From contig RFSU01000057.1 in NCBI GenBank assembly GCA_009923795.1, positions 1 to 11,642 on the forward strand: a stretch of DNA of 11,642 nt. Direction: 5' to 3'. Shown in pieces: positions 1 through 7,570 of this stretch. Position 1 is the stretch's first letter. Each line of letters starts with the position of its first letter. The stretch is from Sphingomonadaceae bacterium. Its GTDB lineage: Bacteria; Pseudomonadota; Alphaproteobacteria; Sphingomonadales; Sphingomonadaceae. A program made the translations under genes and the position numbers. Below the pieces are notes generated by a model, which was given only the letters and a program-made list of their open reading frames with translations, did no database searches and was not told the DNA's origin.

Positions 1-2097
1 GCCCTCGACAGAGGACTGGCCCCCATCTTCCTGCCTGCGACGACCGCCGCGACGGCCCCGACGACGGCGACGGCGCGTGCCATCCCGATCGTCACGATCC
101 TCCCGCTCGGCGCGGTCTTCACCCGCATCACCAGCGGCGTCTTCGCCCGTCTCATCCCCGGCATCGGCATTCTCGGCTGAATCACCCGCCTGATCGCCAT
201 CTCCCCGGCGACCCCGACGGCCGCGGCGACGACGGCGATTACGGCCACGGCGGCTGTCATCATCGCCCCGCTCTTCGCGGTTATCCTCTTCTTCCTCTTC
301 CTCATCCTCAAAGGCGTCGATTTCAATGTCATCGACATCATCTTCGATAATGGGTTCAAAGCTTGGGCGGAATGCGGGCGGCGGGCCACCCACATCCACG
401 GACATGCGCGCGCCTTCCAATTGACCATCCGACTGGACGTCAATCATCACGCCATAGCGTGCTTCAATCTCACCCAGTTCAGACCGTTTCCGGTTGAGCA
501 CATAAAGGGCGGCTTCTTGGCTGGCCCGCAACGTGAGCTGGCTGCCGCGACCACGTGCGGCCTCTTCTTCCAGCATCCGCAATGCAGACAGACCGGCGGA
601 GGAGGCCGTGCGGACAAGGCCCGTGCCTTCGCAATGCGGGCATTCACGCGTCGAGGCTTCCAATACACCCGTGCGCAGGCGCTGGCGGCTCATTTCCAAC
701 AAGCCGAACTGGCTGATCCGGCCCACCTGAATGCGCGCCCGATCATTGGCGAGCGCGGCCTTCATCGCCTTTTCAACCTTACGGACATTGCCGTTCGATT
801 CCATGTCGATGAAATCGATCACGACAAGGCCAGCCATATCCCGCAAGCGCAGCTGCCGGGCAATTTCTTGCGCGGCTTCCAAATTGGTCGACAACGCCGT
901 CTGTTCAATCCCATATTCGCGCGTGGAGCGGCCCGAGTTGATGTCGATTGACACCAAGGCTTCGGTTGGGTTGATCACCAAATAGCCACCTGATTTCAGC
1001 TGGACGACCGGGTGATACATGGCTTCCAGCTGATCTTCGGCACCATAACGCTGATAGAGCGGCACGGGATCAGCGTAAGACTTCACCTTTTTCACATGGC
1101 TGGGCATCAGCAACTTCATAAAGTCGCGCGCCTTGCGGTAGCCCGCCTCGCCTTCCACCAAAACCTCATCAATATCGCGATTATAAATATCGCGAATGGC
1201 CCGTTTGATCAGGTCGCTATCCTCATTGACGAGGGCCGGGGCTTGGCTTTTCAGCGTCGTCTCACGAATGTCATCCCAAAGCCGCGCCAGATAATCAAAG
1301 TCGCGCTTAATTTCGGTCTTTGTGCGTTGCAGCCCAGCAGTGCGGACGATGCACCCCATAGAGGACGGCAGGTTGAGTTCAGACATGATGGTCTTCAACC
1401 GCTTGCGATCCGCCGCGTTGGAGATTTTCCGGCTAATCCCGCCGCCATGGGTGGTGTTGGGCATCAACACGCAATAGCGCCCGGCGAGCGACAAATAGGT
1501 GGTCAGCGCTGCACCCTTATTGCCGCGCTCTTCCTTCACCACCTGAACCAGCAAGACCTGGCGGCGATGAATGACATCCTGAATTTTATAGCGACGGCGC
1601 AGCGCCATACGCTTGCGGCGCAAGTCTTCAGCCGCGCCATCATCCTGACCATTGCCGCCAGCGGATTCCGGGGCGGGTGGCGCATCGCCATCCACATCAT
1701 CGTCCAACTCAGCATCGGGGCGATCATCGTCGCTGCCATCATCGTCATGATGACCGTCTATCGGGTCTTCATCCCCATAATCGGCGCGCAGGGCGGCTTC
1801 TGCCGCCGCATGCTCTGCCTCTTCGCGCAGCAGGGCTTCGCGATCTTCCTTGGGGATTTGGTAATAATCCGGGTGAATTTCCGAAAAGGCCAAAAAGCCA
1901 TGCCGGTTCCCGCCATAATCGACGAACGCCGCCTGAAGCGACGGCTCAACCCGCGTTACTTTGGCGAGGTAAATATTGCCTTTGAGTTGCCGGCGCTCTG
2001 CCGATTCGAAATCAAATTCCTCAATCCGGTTTCCCTTGACGACCGCAACCCGTGTTTCCTCCGGGTGGCGGGCGTCGATCAACATCCGCATTGTCAT
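1..2097 (-). CDS. rne: Ribonuclease E (partial, C-terminus beyond window)
   Basis: Endoribonuclease that cleaves single-stranded AU-rich RNA and organises the RNA degradosome at the inner face of the membrane. The reading frame is open for 699 codons from ATG at 2097 to the window edge. The start is supported by GGAG (2106-2109), 8 bases upstream, and by the N-terminus MTMRMLIDARHPEETRVAVV, typical of alphaproteobacterial RNase E. Seen in order: an S1 domain (about 36-200) interrupted by an acidic insertion (about 90-165); the DNase I-like catalytic part, with D385 in SIDINS and D428 in VIDFIDM matching E. coli D303 and D346; and the Zn-link CPHC at 486-489, matching E. coli C404/C407. After about residue 580 the chain is low-complexity: an acidic block (about 583-608), then arginine clusters at 616-631 and 675-688 separated by D/E/A/G-rich sequence. 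Such Arg-rich tails bind RNA or degradosome partners. The constant offset of 82 residues from E. coli is explained by the S1 insertion. The C-terminal scaffold end is missing. Confidence 0.97.
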   Translation of the reverse strand, partial: MTMRMLIDARHPEETRVAVVKGNRIEEFDFESAERRQLKGNIYLAKVTRVEPSLQAAFVDYGGNRHGFLAFSEIHPDYYQIPKEDREALLREEAEHAAAEAALRADYGDEDPIDGHHDDDGSDDDRPDAELDDDVDGDAPPAPESAGGNGQDDGAAEDLRRKRMALRRRYKIQDVIHRRQVLLVQVVKEERGNKGAALTTYLSLAGRYCVLMPNTTHGGGISRKISNAADRKRLKTIMSELNLPSSMGCIVRTAGLQRTKTEIKRDFDYLARLWDDIRETTLKSQAPALVNEDSDLIKRAIRDIYNRDIDEVLVEGEAGYRKARDFMKLLMPSHVKKVKSYADPVPLYQRYGAEDQLEAMYHPVVQLKSGGYLVINPTEALVSIDINSGRSTREYGIEQTALSTNLEAAQEIARQLRLRDMAGLVVIDFIDMESNGNVRKVEKAMKAALANDRARIQVGRISQFGLLEMSRQRLRTGVLEASTRECPHCEGTGLVRTASSAGLSALRMLEEEAARGRGSQLTLRASQEAALYVLNRKRSELGEIEARYGVMIDVQSDGQLEGARMSVDVGGPPPAFRPSFEPIIEDDVDDIEIDAFEDEEEEEEDNREERGDDDSRRGRNRRRRRGRRGRRGDGDQAGDSAENADAGDETGEDAAGDAGEDRAEREDRDDRDGTRRRRRRGRRGGRRRQEDGGQSSVEG

Positions 2098-2497
2098 TCC
2101 TATATCTCCGTGCGCAATCAGCGCCGCCCCACAGGGCGACGGGCGCGTAAAAGGGTCGGCCAAGCTTGCGCTCTATGCCGAAACTATTTTGTGAAAGTGC
2201 CTCTGCCACAGCTGCATGTCCGGCGATAAGGGCCGGAAAAAATGCTCCATTCCCCGCGTCGCCATCAAGGGCGAAAAGGCGCGATATGGGACTAACAAGC
2301 ATCATGTGACGTCAACCTGGATCAGCCGTCCTGCAAATGCGAGGCGCGGCCCATGAATGGCCAGATAGGTTCCGGCCATATCCCCGTGCTAGCACCCCCG
2401 GGCGACAGCGGCAACAGCTTTACGTCTTCTGGCCCGGCCCGCCTCAGAACTCAAAAGCGGTTCCCACCCCCTTTATTTCCGGCTAGATGCCCGCTTT
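2098..2497. other. Divergent intergenic region between rne and mrcA (400 bases)
   Basis: No gene can be supported here. The region must carry the promoters and leaders of both rne (leftward) and mrcA (rightward). On the minus strand a TTGACG hexamer (2315-2310) could be a -35 element for rne, but the only AT-rich -10-like sequence after it (CCATAT, 2289-2284) is 20 bases away, so the promoter call is weak. TGACGTCA (2307-2314) and GTGCTAGCAC (2386-2395) are perfect palindromes of unknown meaning. A GC-rich hairpin lies in the rne leader and is listed separately. No good Shine-Dalgarno sequence precedes the mrcA ATG at 2498. Many alphaproteobacteria have an N-acetylmuramoyl-L-alanine amidase gene at this place; no reading frame here looks like one. 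Confidence 0.6.
2123..2140 (-). promoter_or_regulatory. Candidate hairpin in the rne 5' leader
   Basis: On the rne strand, seven bases GTCGCCC and GGGCGGC can pair (six Watson-Crick pairs and one G-U) around a TGTG loop. The hairpin sits 25 bases upstream of the rne start codon, just ahead of the ribosome-binding site. RNase E is known to autoregulate through hairpins in its own leader in E. coli; a similar role here is only an inference from position. Confidence 0.3.
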
Positions 2498-5041
2498 ATG
2501 GCCGAAACCCCTCTCGCCAGAGCTTCTGAATTTCTGGCGCGCCTCAGGCGCGATGCCGAAGTTGCGCGAGATTGGTTCCTTGTGCGCTATGCCGAACCAA
2601 GGTTCCGGCTGATTGTGCGGATCATCGGGGCATTGTTGCTCTGCTATTTGCTATTCTGGGTTATTTTTGCCCGCAACCTGCCGTCCGCCGACAGCCTGCT
2701 GACCTATAAACCGCCGCTGCCCAGCTATGTCCGCGATGTGAATGGCGAACCCGTGCACAGCTATGCGCGCGAACGCCGGGTTGAGCTGCGCAATGAGGAA
2801 TATCCAATCCTTTTGGTGAATGCCTTTCTGTCCGCTGAGGATAAGACGTTCTTCACCCATGGTGGCATTGACTTCCCGGGTCTCGCGGGGGCCATTTTTG
2901 ATTATGCCAGCAAAATCGGATCGGGGGAGCGCGCGCGAGGCGGATCGACCATCACCCAGCAGGTGGCGAAGAATTTGCTGTTGGGGAATGAATATTCGGT
3001 CACGCGCAAGATCAAAGAAGCCATTTTGGCCCGCCGAATTGAATCGGTTTTGACCAAGCCGCAGATTTTGGAACTCTATCTCAATCAAATTCCGCTGGGC
3101 CGGAACAGCTTTGGCGTACAGGCCGCATCACGCGCCTATTTCAACAAAGACGTGGCCGATTTGGCGCTGCATGAAATGGCCTTCCTCGCCATTTTGCCCA
3201 AGGCCCCGGAAACCTATGGCCGCAAACGCAATGAAGGGCGCGCACTGGCGCGGCGCGATTATGTGCTGCGCGAAATGCTGGATAATGGCTTTATCACGCA
3301 AGGCCAATATCAGACCGCGCGGGCGGCCCCGCTGGGCATTTTGCCGCGTGCTGCGACGGCCCCCAATCTCAATATGGGCGGCTATTTTCTTGAAGAAGTG
3401 CGGCGCGAACTCATCGGGAAATTTGGCGAGACCGACGATGCTGGACCTTATTCGGTTTATGATGGCGGCCTGTGGGTGCGCACCTCGATCAACCCAGATT
3501 ATCAACGTTATGCTGAACAAGCCCTGCGTGATGGGCTGACTCGCTATGATGCGGGCAAGGGCTGGCGCGGGCCGATCACCAAGATGGAAGCAGGAACAGG
3601 CTGGGCACAACGTTTAGCAGCCCTTAATCTTGGCGCTGGCTATCCGGATTGGCACATTGCACTTGTGCTCGGGAAATCGGGCGGTGCAGCTCAAATTGGT
3701 TTTGCGGATGGATCAACGGCGACCTTGCCAGCCAGCGCGGCGGCCATGCCGCGGCGGGGGACGGCAACGGCCGCCTTTAACATGATGCGCACAGGCGATG
3801 TCATTGTCGTCAAGCGCGATGGCGCGTCTTATGCGCTGCGCAGCATTCCAGAAGTTTCGGGCGGCATGGTGGTGCAAGACCCGCGCACCGGCCGCGTCCT
3901 TGCGATGCAAGGCGGCTTTGATGTGCGCTTGGCCTCTTACAACCGGGCAACGCAGGCAAAGCGTCAGCCGGGGTCCTCCTTCAAACCCTTTGTCTATGCT
4001 GCAGCACTTGATGGCGGAATGACGCCTGCCGATATCATCATCGACGGGCCGTTTTGCGTCTATCAATCGGCCAAGCTCGGCCGCAAATGCTTCCGCAATT
4101 TTGATGGCGGCGGCTCTGGCCCGCGCACCATGCGTTGGGGGTTGGAACAGTCCCGCAATTTGATGACCGTGCGCGCTGCCTCGCAAACCGGGATGGAGCG
4201 GATTGTCAAACTGGCCGCGACAGTCGGTGTCAGCCCGCCCGGGCAACCCTATCCCGCCCTGCTCTCCATCGCGCTGGGGGCTGGCGATACCAATGTCATG
4301 GATCTGGTGAATGCTTATTCCATCCTTGCCTCCAATGGGCGGGAACGCAAACCGACCCTGATTGACTATGTGCAAGATCGCGATGGCAAGGTGCGCTTCC
4401 GGGCCGACACACGGCGGTGCGATGGGTGCTTGGCACCCGATTGGAATGGCCGGGCGATGCCGCGTCCACCCGCCCGCACCAAACAGCTGATTGATCCGCA
4501 GACGGCCTATCAAGTGGTCCATATGCTTGAAGGCGTTGTGCAGCGCGGCACCGCTGTGCAGCTGCGCGACATGAACCGGCCTTTGTTCGGCAAGACGGGC
4601 ACGACCAGCGGCCCGACCAATGTCTGGTTTGTCGGCGGATCGCCGGATTTGATTGCCGGGCTTTATATGGGTTTTGACCAGCCCCGGAACATGGGCGGCT
4701 ATGTGCAGGGCAGCACCTATGCCGTGCCGATTTTCAAAGCCTTTGCGACCAAGGCGATGGCGGGCATGCCGATTCTCCCCTTTCGCGCGCCACCGGGTAT
4801 GCGCATGATCCGGATTGAGCGCATGTCGGGCAAGCGGGTTTACGGCGCATGGCCGACCAATGACCCCAAATCCCCCGTGATTTGGGAAGCCTTTAAGCCC
4901 GAAAGCGAGCCGCGCCGGACAATCCGTCGAGATGAGCTTGAGGCGCAGAAGAAAAAAGACGAGAAGGGCAATGTCGACGCAGGTCCAAAAGGGCAGCGCG
5001 GCGACAGCGATTTCTTGCAAAGAGAGGGCGGGATTTACTAA
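2498..5041 (+). CDS. mrcA: Penicillin-binding protein 1A (class A, bifunctional transglycosylase/transpeptidase)
   Basis: Polymerises lipid II into glycan strands and cross-links the peptides in the periplasm; 847 residues, close to the usual class A size. One N-terminal membrane anchor spans about 38-58. The GT51 glycosyltransferase domain follows, with catalytic E114 in SAEDKTFF, then GGSTITQQVAKN (148-159), RKIKEAILARRIE (170-182) and LELYLNQIPLG (191-201). Between the two enzymatic domains lies an OB-like insert (about 350-450). The transpeptidase domain shows all three motifs: SSFK with nucleophile S493 and K496, SRN at 552-554, and KTGT at 699-702. The tail after about 800 is charged and low-complexity. 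The catalytic domain carries Cys pairs 520/531 and 641/644. ATG 2498 is the only suitable start before the anchor; no clear Shine-Dalgarno precedes it. The stop codon lies in the loop of a terminator-like hairpin, and prfB begins 48 bases downstream. Confidence 0.96.
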   Translation: MAETPLARASEFLARLRRDAEVARDWFLVRYAEPRFRLIVRIIGALLLCYLLFWVIFARNLPSADSLLTYKPPLPSYVRDVNGEPVHSYARERRVELRNEEYPILLVNAFLSAEDKTFFTHGGIDFPGLAGAIFDYASKIGSGERARGGSTITQQVAKNLLLGNEYSVTRKIKEAILARRIESVLTKPQILELYLNQIPLGRNSFGVQAASRAYFNKDVADLALHEMAFLAILPKAPETYGRKRNEGRALARRDYVLREMLDNGFITQGQYQTARAAPLGILPRAATAPNLNMGGYFLEEVRRELIGKFGETDDAGPYSVYDGGLWVRTSINPDYQRYAEQALRDGLTRYDAGKGWRGPITKMEAGTGWAQRLAALNLGAGYPDWHIALVLGKSGGAAQIGFADGSTATLPASAAAMPRRGTATAAFNMMRTGDVIVVKRDGASYALRSIPEVSGGMVVQDPRTGRVLAMQGGFDVRLASYNRATQAKRQPGSSFKPFVYAAALDGGMTPADIIIDGPFCVYQSAKLGRKCFRNFDGGGSGPRTMRWGLEQSRNLMTVRAASQTGMERIVKLAATVGVSPPGQPYPALLSIALGAGDTNVMDLVNAYSILASNGRERKPTLIDYVQDRDGKVRFRADTRRCDGCLAPDWNGRAMPRPPARTKQLIDPQTAYQVVHMLEGVVQRGTAVQLRDMNRPLFGKTGTTSGPTNVWFVGGSPDLIAGLYMGFDQPRNMGGYVQGSTYAVPIFKAFATKAMAGMPILPFRAPPGMRMIRIERMSGKRVYGAWPTNDPKSPVIWEAFKPESEPRRTIRRDELEAQKKKDEKGNVDAGPKGQRGDSDFLQREGGIY

Positions 5042-5051
5042 CCCGCCTTTT
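5026..5051 (+). terminator. Intrinsic terminator-like hairpin overlapping the mrcA stop
   Basis: GGCGGG (5027-5032) pairs perfectly with CCCGCC (5042-5047) around a nine-base loop that contains the mrcA TAA (5039-5041), and TTTT follows at 5048-5051. The stem can extend outward through A-U and G-U pairs between 5023-5026 and 5048-5051. The uridine tract is short, so termination may be partial. If it works, prfB would depend on readthrough or on its own promoter in the 38 bases before its ATG. Confidence 0.6.
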
Positions 5052-5089
5052 CCGAACACCCCGACCTTAGAGTAAATTGGAGAAATTTT

Positions 5090-6217
5090 ATGCGCGCCGA
5101 AGCGCAGGCCCATGTCGACCAGATCAATCAGGCAGTTGCGCTGTTGCGCCGCTTTCTGGATTGGGATCGTGCGATCAAGCGGCTGGACGACCTAAACGCC
5201 AAGGTTGAGGATCAGACGCTTTGGAACAACCCCAAAGCCGCCCAAGAGGTGATGCGCGAGCGCCGCCGCCTGGAAGAGGCGATCAACGCCACGCGTTCTC
5301 TTGAGCGCGAACGCGATGACACGGTTGAGCTGATGGAAATGGCCGAGGCCGAAGGGGATACCGACTTGGCGGATGAAGCCGTCACCAGCCTGGGTGAATT
5401 GGCCGAACGCGCTGAAAAGGACAAGGTCGCCGCGCTTCTCGCCGGGGAAGCCGATGCCAACGACACCTATATCGAGGTCAATGCAGGCGCAGGCGGGACC
5501 GAAAGCCAGGATTGGGCAGAAATGCTGCTACGCATGTACACGCGCTGGGCCGAACGCCACAAAATGAAAGTCGAACTGGTCGATTATCATGGCGGCGAAC
5601 AAGCGGGCATCAAATCAGCCACGTTGATGGTCAAAGGCGAAAACGCCTATGGCTATGCCAAAACCGAAAGCGGCGTTCACCGCCTTGTCCGCATCAGCCC
5701 TTATGATTCCAACGCGCGTCGACACACCAGCTTTTCTAGCATCTGGGTCTATCCCGTGGTCGATGATGATATTGATATTGATGTGAACGAAAGCGACCTT
5801 CGGATCGATACCTATCGCGCATCGGGTGCCGGTGGGCAGCATGTGAACACAACCGATTCGGCCGTGCGCATCACCCATATTCCAACCGGCATTGTCGTGG
5901 CCTGCCAAAACCAACGGTCGCAGCATAAGAACCGGGCCGAGGCGATGAAGCAATTAAAGGCGCGGCTTTATGAAGCCGAGTTGCAACGCCGTGAGGCCGA
6001 AGCCAGCGCCGTCAACGCCACCAAGACCGAAATTGGCTGGGGCCACCAAATTCGATCCTATGTTCTGCAACCCTATCAGCTGGTGAAGGATTTGCGCACG
6101 GGCATCACCTCCACCGCGCCGGGCGATGTGCTGGATGGCGATCTGGATCGGTTCATGGCCGCCGCCCTGTCGCAGCGCGTGACGGGTGAAAAGGTTGTGG
6201 TTGAGGATATTGATTGA
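5090..6217 (+). CDS. prfB: Peptide chain release factor 2
   Basis: Recognises UGA and UAA stop codons in the ribosomal A site and triggers peptide release; 375 residues, normal for RF2. ATG 5090 is preceded by GGAG (5079-5082) at 7 bases. An N-terminal helical domain (1-115) precedes the release domain. The peptide-release GGQ motif is at 248-250 within SGAGGQHVN. The tripeptide that reads the stop codon, SPF in E. coli RF2, is SPY here (203-205), a form I recall as usual in alphaproteobacterial RF2. The frame is continuous: in the segment equivalent to the E. coli +1 frameshift site (RRFLDWD, 20-26) there is no in-frame UGA, so the classical autoregulatory frameshift is absent. The gene follows the mrcA terminator-like hairpin and converges on a broken radC-like gene, with 11 bases between the two stop codons. 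Confidence 0.97.
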   Translation: MRAEAQAHVDQINQAVALLRRFLDWDRAIKRLDDLNAKVEDQTLWNNPKAAQEVMRERRRLEEAINATRSLERERDDTVELMEMAEAEGDTDLADEAVTSLGELAERAEKDKVAALLAGEADANDTYIEVNAGAGGTESQDWAEMLLRMYTRWAERHKMKVELVDYHGGEQAGIKSATLMVKGENAYGYAKTESGVHRLVRISPYDSNARRHTSFSSIWVYPVVDDDIDIDVNESDLRIDTYRASGAGGQHVNTTDSAVRITHIPTGIVVACQNQRSQHKNRAEAMKQLKARLYEAELQRREAEASAVNATKTEIGWGHQIRSYVLQPYQLVKDLRTGITSTAPGDVLDGDLDRFMAAALSQRVTGEKVVVEDID

Positions 6218-6228
6218 GGCTCCCTAGC

Positions 6229-6692
6229 CTAGAGCAATCCTAAATCGCGCAAACTAACCCGGCTTTTGCCTGCAAAAATCAAATGATCGGCCAGCCGCAC
6301 GCCAATGGGCCGCAGCATCGCGCACAGGCTTTGCGTTGCCCTTTTGTCGGCCGCACTCGGCATGGCCGATCCGCTGGGATGATTATGCGCCAGCACGATG
6401 GAGGCCGGATCCTTATCCTGCACATCGCGCAATATCGCGCGCAGCGGCAGCTCCAGCGCGCTGTGCGACCCCTGTTCAATGCGCATGTCGAGTGTTCAAT
6501 GCGCATGTCGAGCATGCCATCGCGCCGGTCGAGATAGGCAATCACGACATGCTCCGTCTCTTGGTCGCGCAGGCACAGCTCAATTTCCGATATCCAAGGC
6601 CAGTCTTCGCTGGTCAGAGGGGGGTCTGGAGGTGCACTCATCGCCAAAGGATGCGGCATCCGGCCCAAGGACGCCACGATCTCCCGCTCCAT
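6229..6692 (-). pseudogene. RadC-family JAB/MPN-domain protein, frameshifted by a 20-base duplication
   Basis: From ATG 6692 the frame encodes MEREIVASLGRMPHPL and continues to the RadC-like text DRRDGMLDMRIE. There it meets a perfect 20-base tandem duplication (6473-6512), shifts frame, and would run as nonsense to about 6279. The rest of the domain is intact in the other frame, readable from an internal ATG at 6486: it carries the JAMM-like metal site HNHPSG plus S and D (H34, H36, S44, D47 of that 85-residue piece) and ends in DLGLL. Removing one copy of the duplication restores a single frame of 147 residues, the size of the short stand-alone RadC C-terminal domain proteins. Upstream starts at residues 12 and 18 are also possible, since no good Shine-Dalgarno supports any of them. 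RadC proteins have no firmly established role, and DNA repair is doubtful. The break may be real, reversible or an assembly error. An 85-residue product from the internal start would retain the metal-site motif. Confidence 0.8.
6473..6512. repeat. Perfect 20-base tandem duplication inside the radC-like gene
   Basis: Copies at 6473-6492 and 6493-6512 are identical (tgttcaatgcgcatgtcgag). Because 20 is not a multiple of three, the second copy shifts the reading frame of the minus-strand gene. Identity of the copies suggests a recent event, consistent with replication slippage. Confidence 0.97.
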
Positions 6693-6775
6693 AATCGCGT
6701 GACTTTGAACGAAAATGGAGAAGCCCGACGATTTTCAATTGCGCCCGCGCCCAGCCGCGCCATAAGCAAGGCATA

Positions 6776-7570
6776 ATGCACGCCTATCACACTCTCATGC
6801 AGCATATTCTCGACCATGGGGTTGAGCAGCAAGACCGGACAGGCACGGGGACGCTGAGCGTATTCGGCCATCAAATGCGGTTTGATCTGGCTCAGGGCTT
6901 TCCCCTTGTCACGACCAAGAAGCTGCATCTGCGCTCCATCATCTATGAGCTTTTGTGGTTCCTCAATGGCGACACCAATGTCCGTTGGTTGCAAGACAAT
7001 AAAGTCTCCATCTGGGATGAATGGGCCGATGAGAAGGGCGATCTTGGCCCAGTCTATGGCAAGCAATGGCGCCGCTGGGAAACGGCGGACGGCCAGAGCG
7101 TCGATCAAATTGCCGAACTGGTGCAGCAGCTGAAAACCAACCCGTCGTCGCGCCGGCAGATCATCACCGCATGGAACCCCGGCGAAATTGGGCAGATGGC
7201 GCTCGCGCCCTGCCACTGCTTGTTCCAGACTTGGGTCGGCAATGGCAAATTGTCGCTCCAGCTCTATCAACGCAGCGCCGATGTGTTTTTGGGCGTGCCG
7301 TTCAACATCGCTTCCTATGCGTTGCTCACCCATATGCTGGCGCAACAAGCGGGGCTTGAGGTGGGCGAATTTATTTGGACGGGCGGTGATTGCCATCTTT
7401 ACCTGAACCATCTGGAGCAGGCGAAAACCCAATTGGCGCGCGATCCAAAGCCGCTGCCCCGTCTTAAAATCCTCCGCACGCCCGACAGCATTGATGGCTA
7501 TGCCTATGAGGATTTTGTGATTGAGGGCTATGAGGCGCATCCCCATATCGCCGCCCCGGTCGCCATATGA
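6776..7570 (+). CDS. thyA: Thymidylate synthase (ThyA)
   Basis: Converts dUMP to dTMP in the cytoplasm using methylene-tetrahydrofolate as carbon donor and reductant, releasing dihydrofolate. The product is 264 residues, the same length as E. coli ThyA, and resembles it throughout. Visible signatures are DRTGTGT with R21 near the N-terminus, ELLWFLNGDTN (58-68), IWDEWADE (79-86), GPVYGKQW (91-98), the nucleophile C146 in LAPCHC, QLYQRSADVFLGVPFNIASY (162-181), and the C-terminal APVAI. AAGG about five bases before ATG 6776 may serve as the ribosome-binding site. Its TGA overlaps the folA ATG by four bases (7567-7570), implying translational coupling with the enzyme that reduces its folate product. 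An 83-base gap separates it from the divergent radC-like gene and should contain the operon promoter; I could not identify convincing promoter boxes. Confidence 0.98.
   Translation: MHAYHTLMQHILDHGVEQQDRTGTGTLSVFGHQMRFDLAQGFPLVTTKKLHLRSIIYELLWFLNGDTNVRWLQDNKVSIWDEWADEKGDLGPVYGKQWRRWETADGQSVDQIAELVQQLKTNPSSRRQIITAWNPGEIGQMALAPCHCLFQTWVGNGKLSLQLYQRSADVFLGVPFNIASYALLTHMLAQQAGLEVGEFIWTGGDCHLYLNHLEQAKTQLARDPKPLPRLKILRTPDSIDGYAYEDFVIEGYEAHPHIAAPVAI

Noticed and set aside
1..260. Repetitive-looking GC-rich tract (runs of acg/gcg triplets) that resembles a repeat array
   Set aside because: It is the codon pattern of the arginine and Asp/Glu clusters in the RNase E tail, not a separate repeat element or CRISPR.
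1012..2229. 405-codon open frame on the plus strand, antisense to rne
   Set aside because: The opposite strand encodes RNase E with catalytic residues and Zn-link in place; the plus-strand translation shows no domain.
2302..2379. 25-codon open frame on the minus strand in the rne leader region (MAGTYLAIHGPRL...)
   Set aside because: It is short, has a GGGG only two bases before its ATG, shows no recognisable family, and may lie upstream of the rne promoter.
3713..5113. 466-codon open frame on the minus strand, antisense to mrcA
   Set aside because: It lies wholly opposite a gene with complete PBP1A motifs, and its translation is rich in His, Gly, Ala and Arg with no recognisable domain, as expected of a GC-rich antisense shadow.
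6705..6733. Promoter-like TTGAAC with ACGATT 17 bases later, before thyA
   Set aside because: The second box matches the consensus at only two of six positions, so it cannot be called from sequence alone.
6638..7546. 302-codon minus-strand frame opposite thyA
   Set aside because: It is antisense to a thymidylate synthase that matches its family along the whole length.
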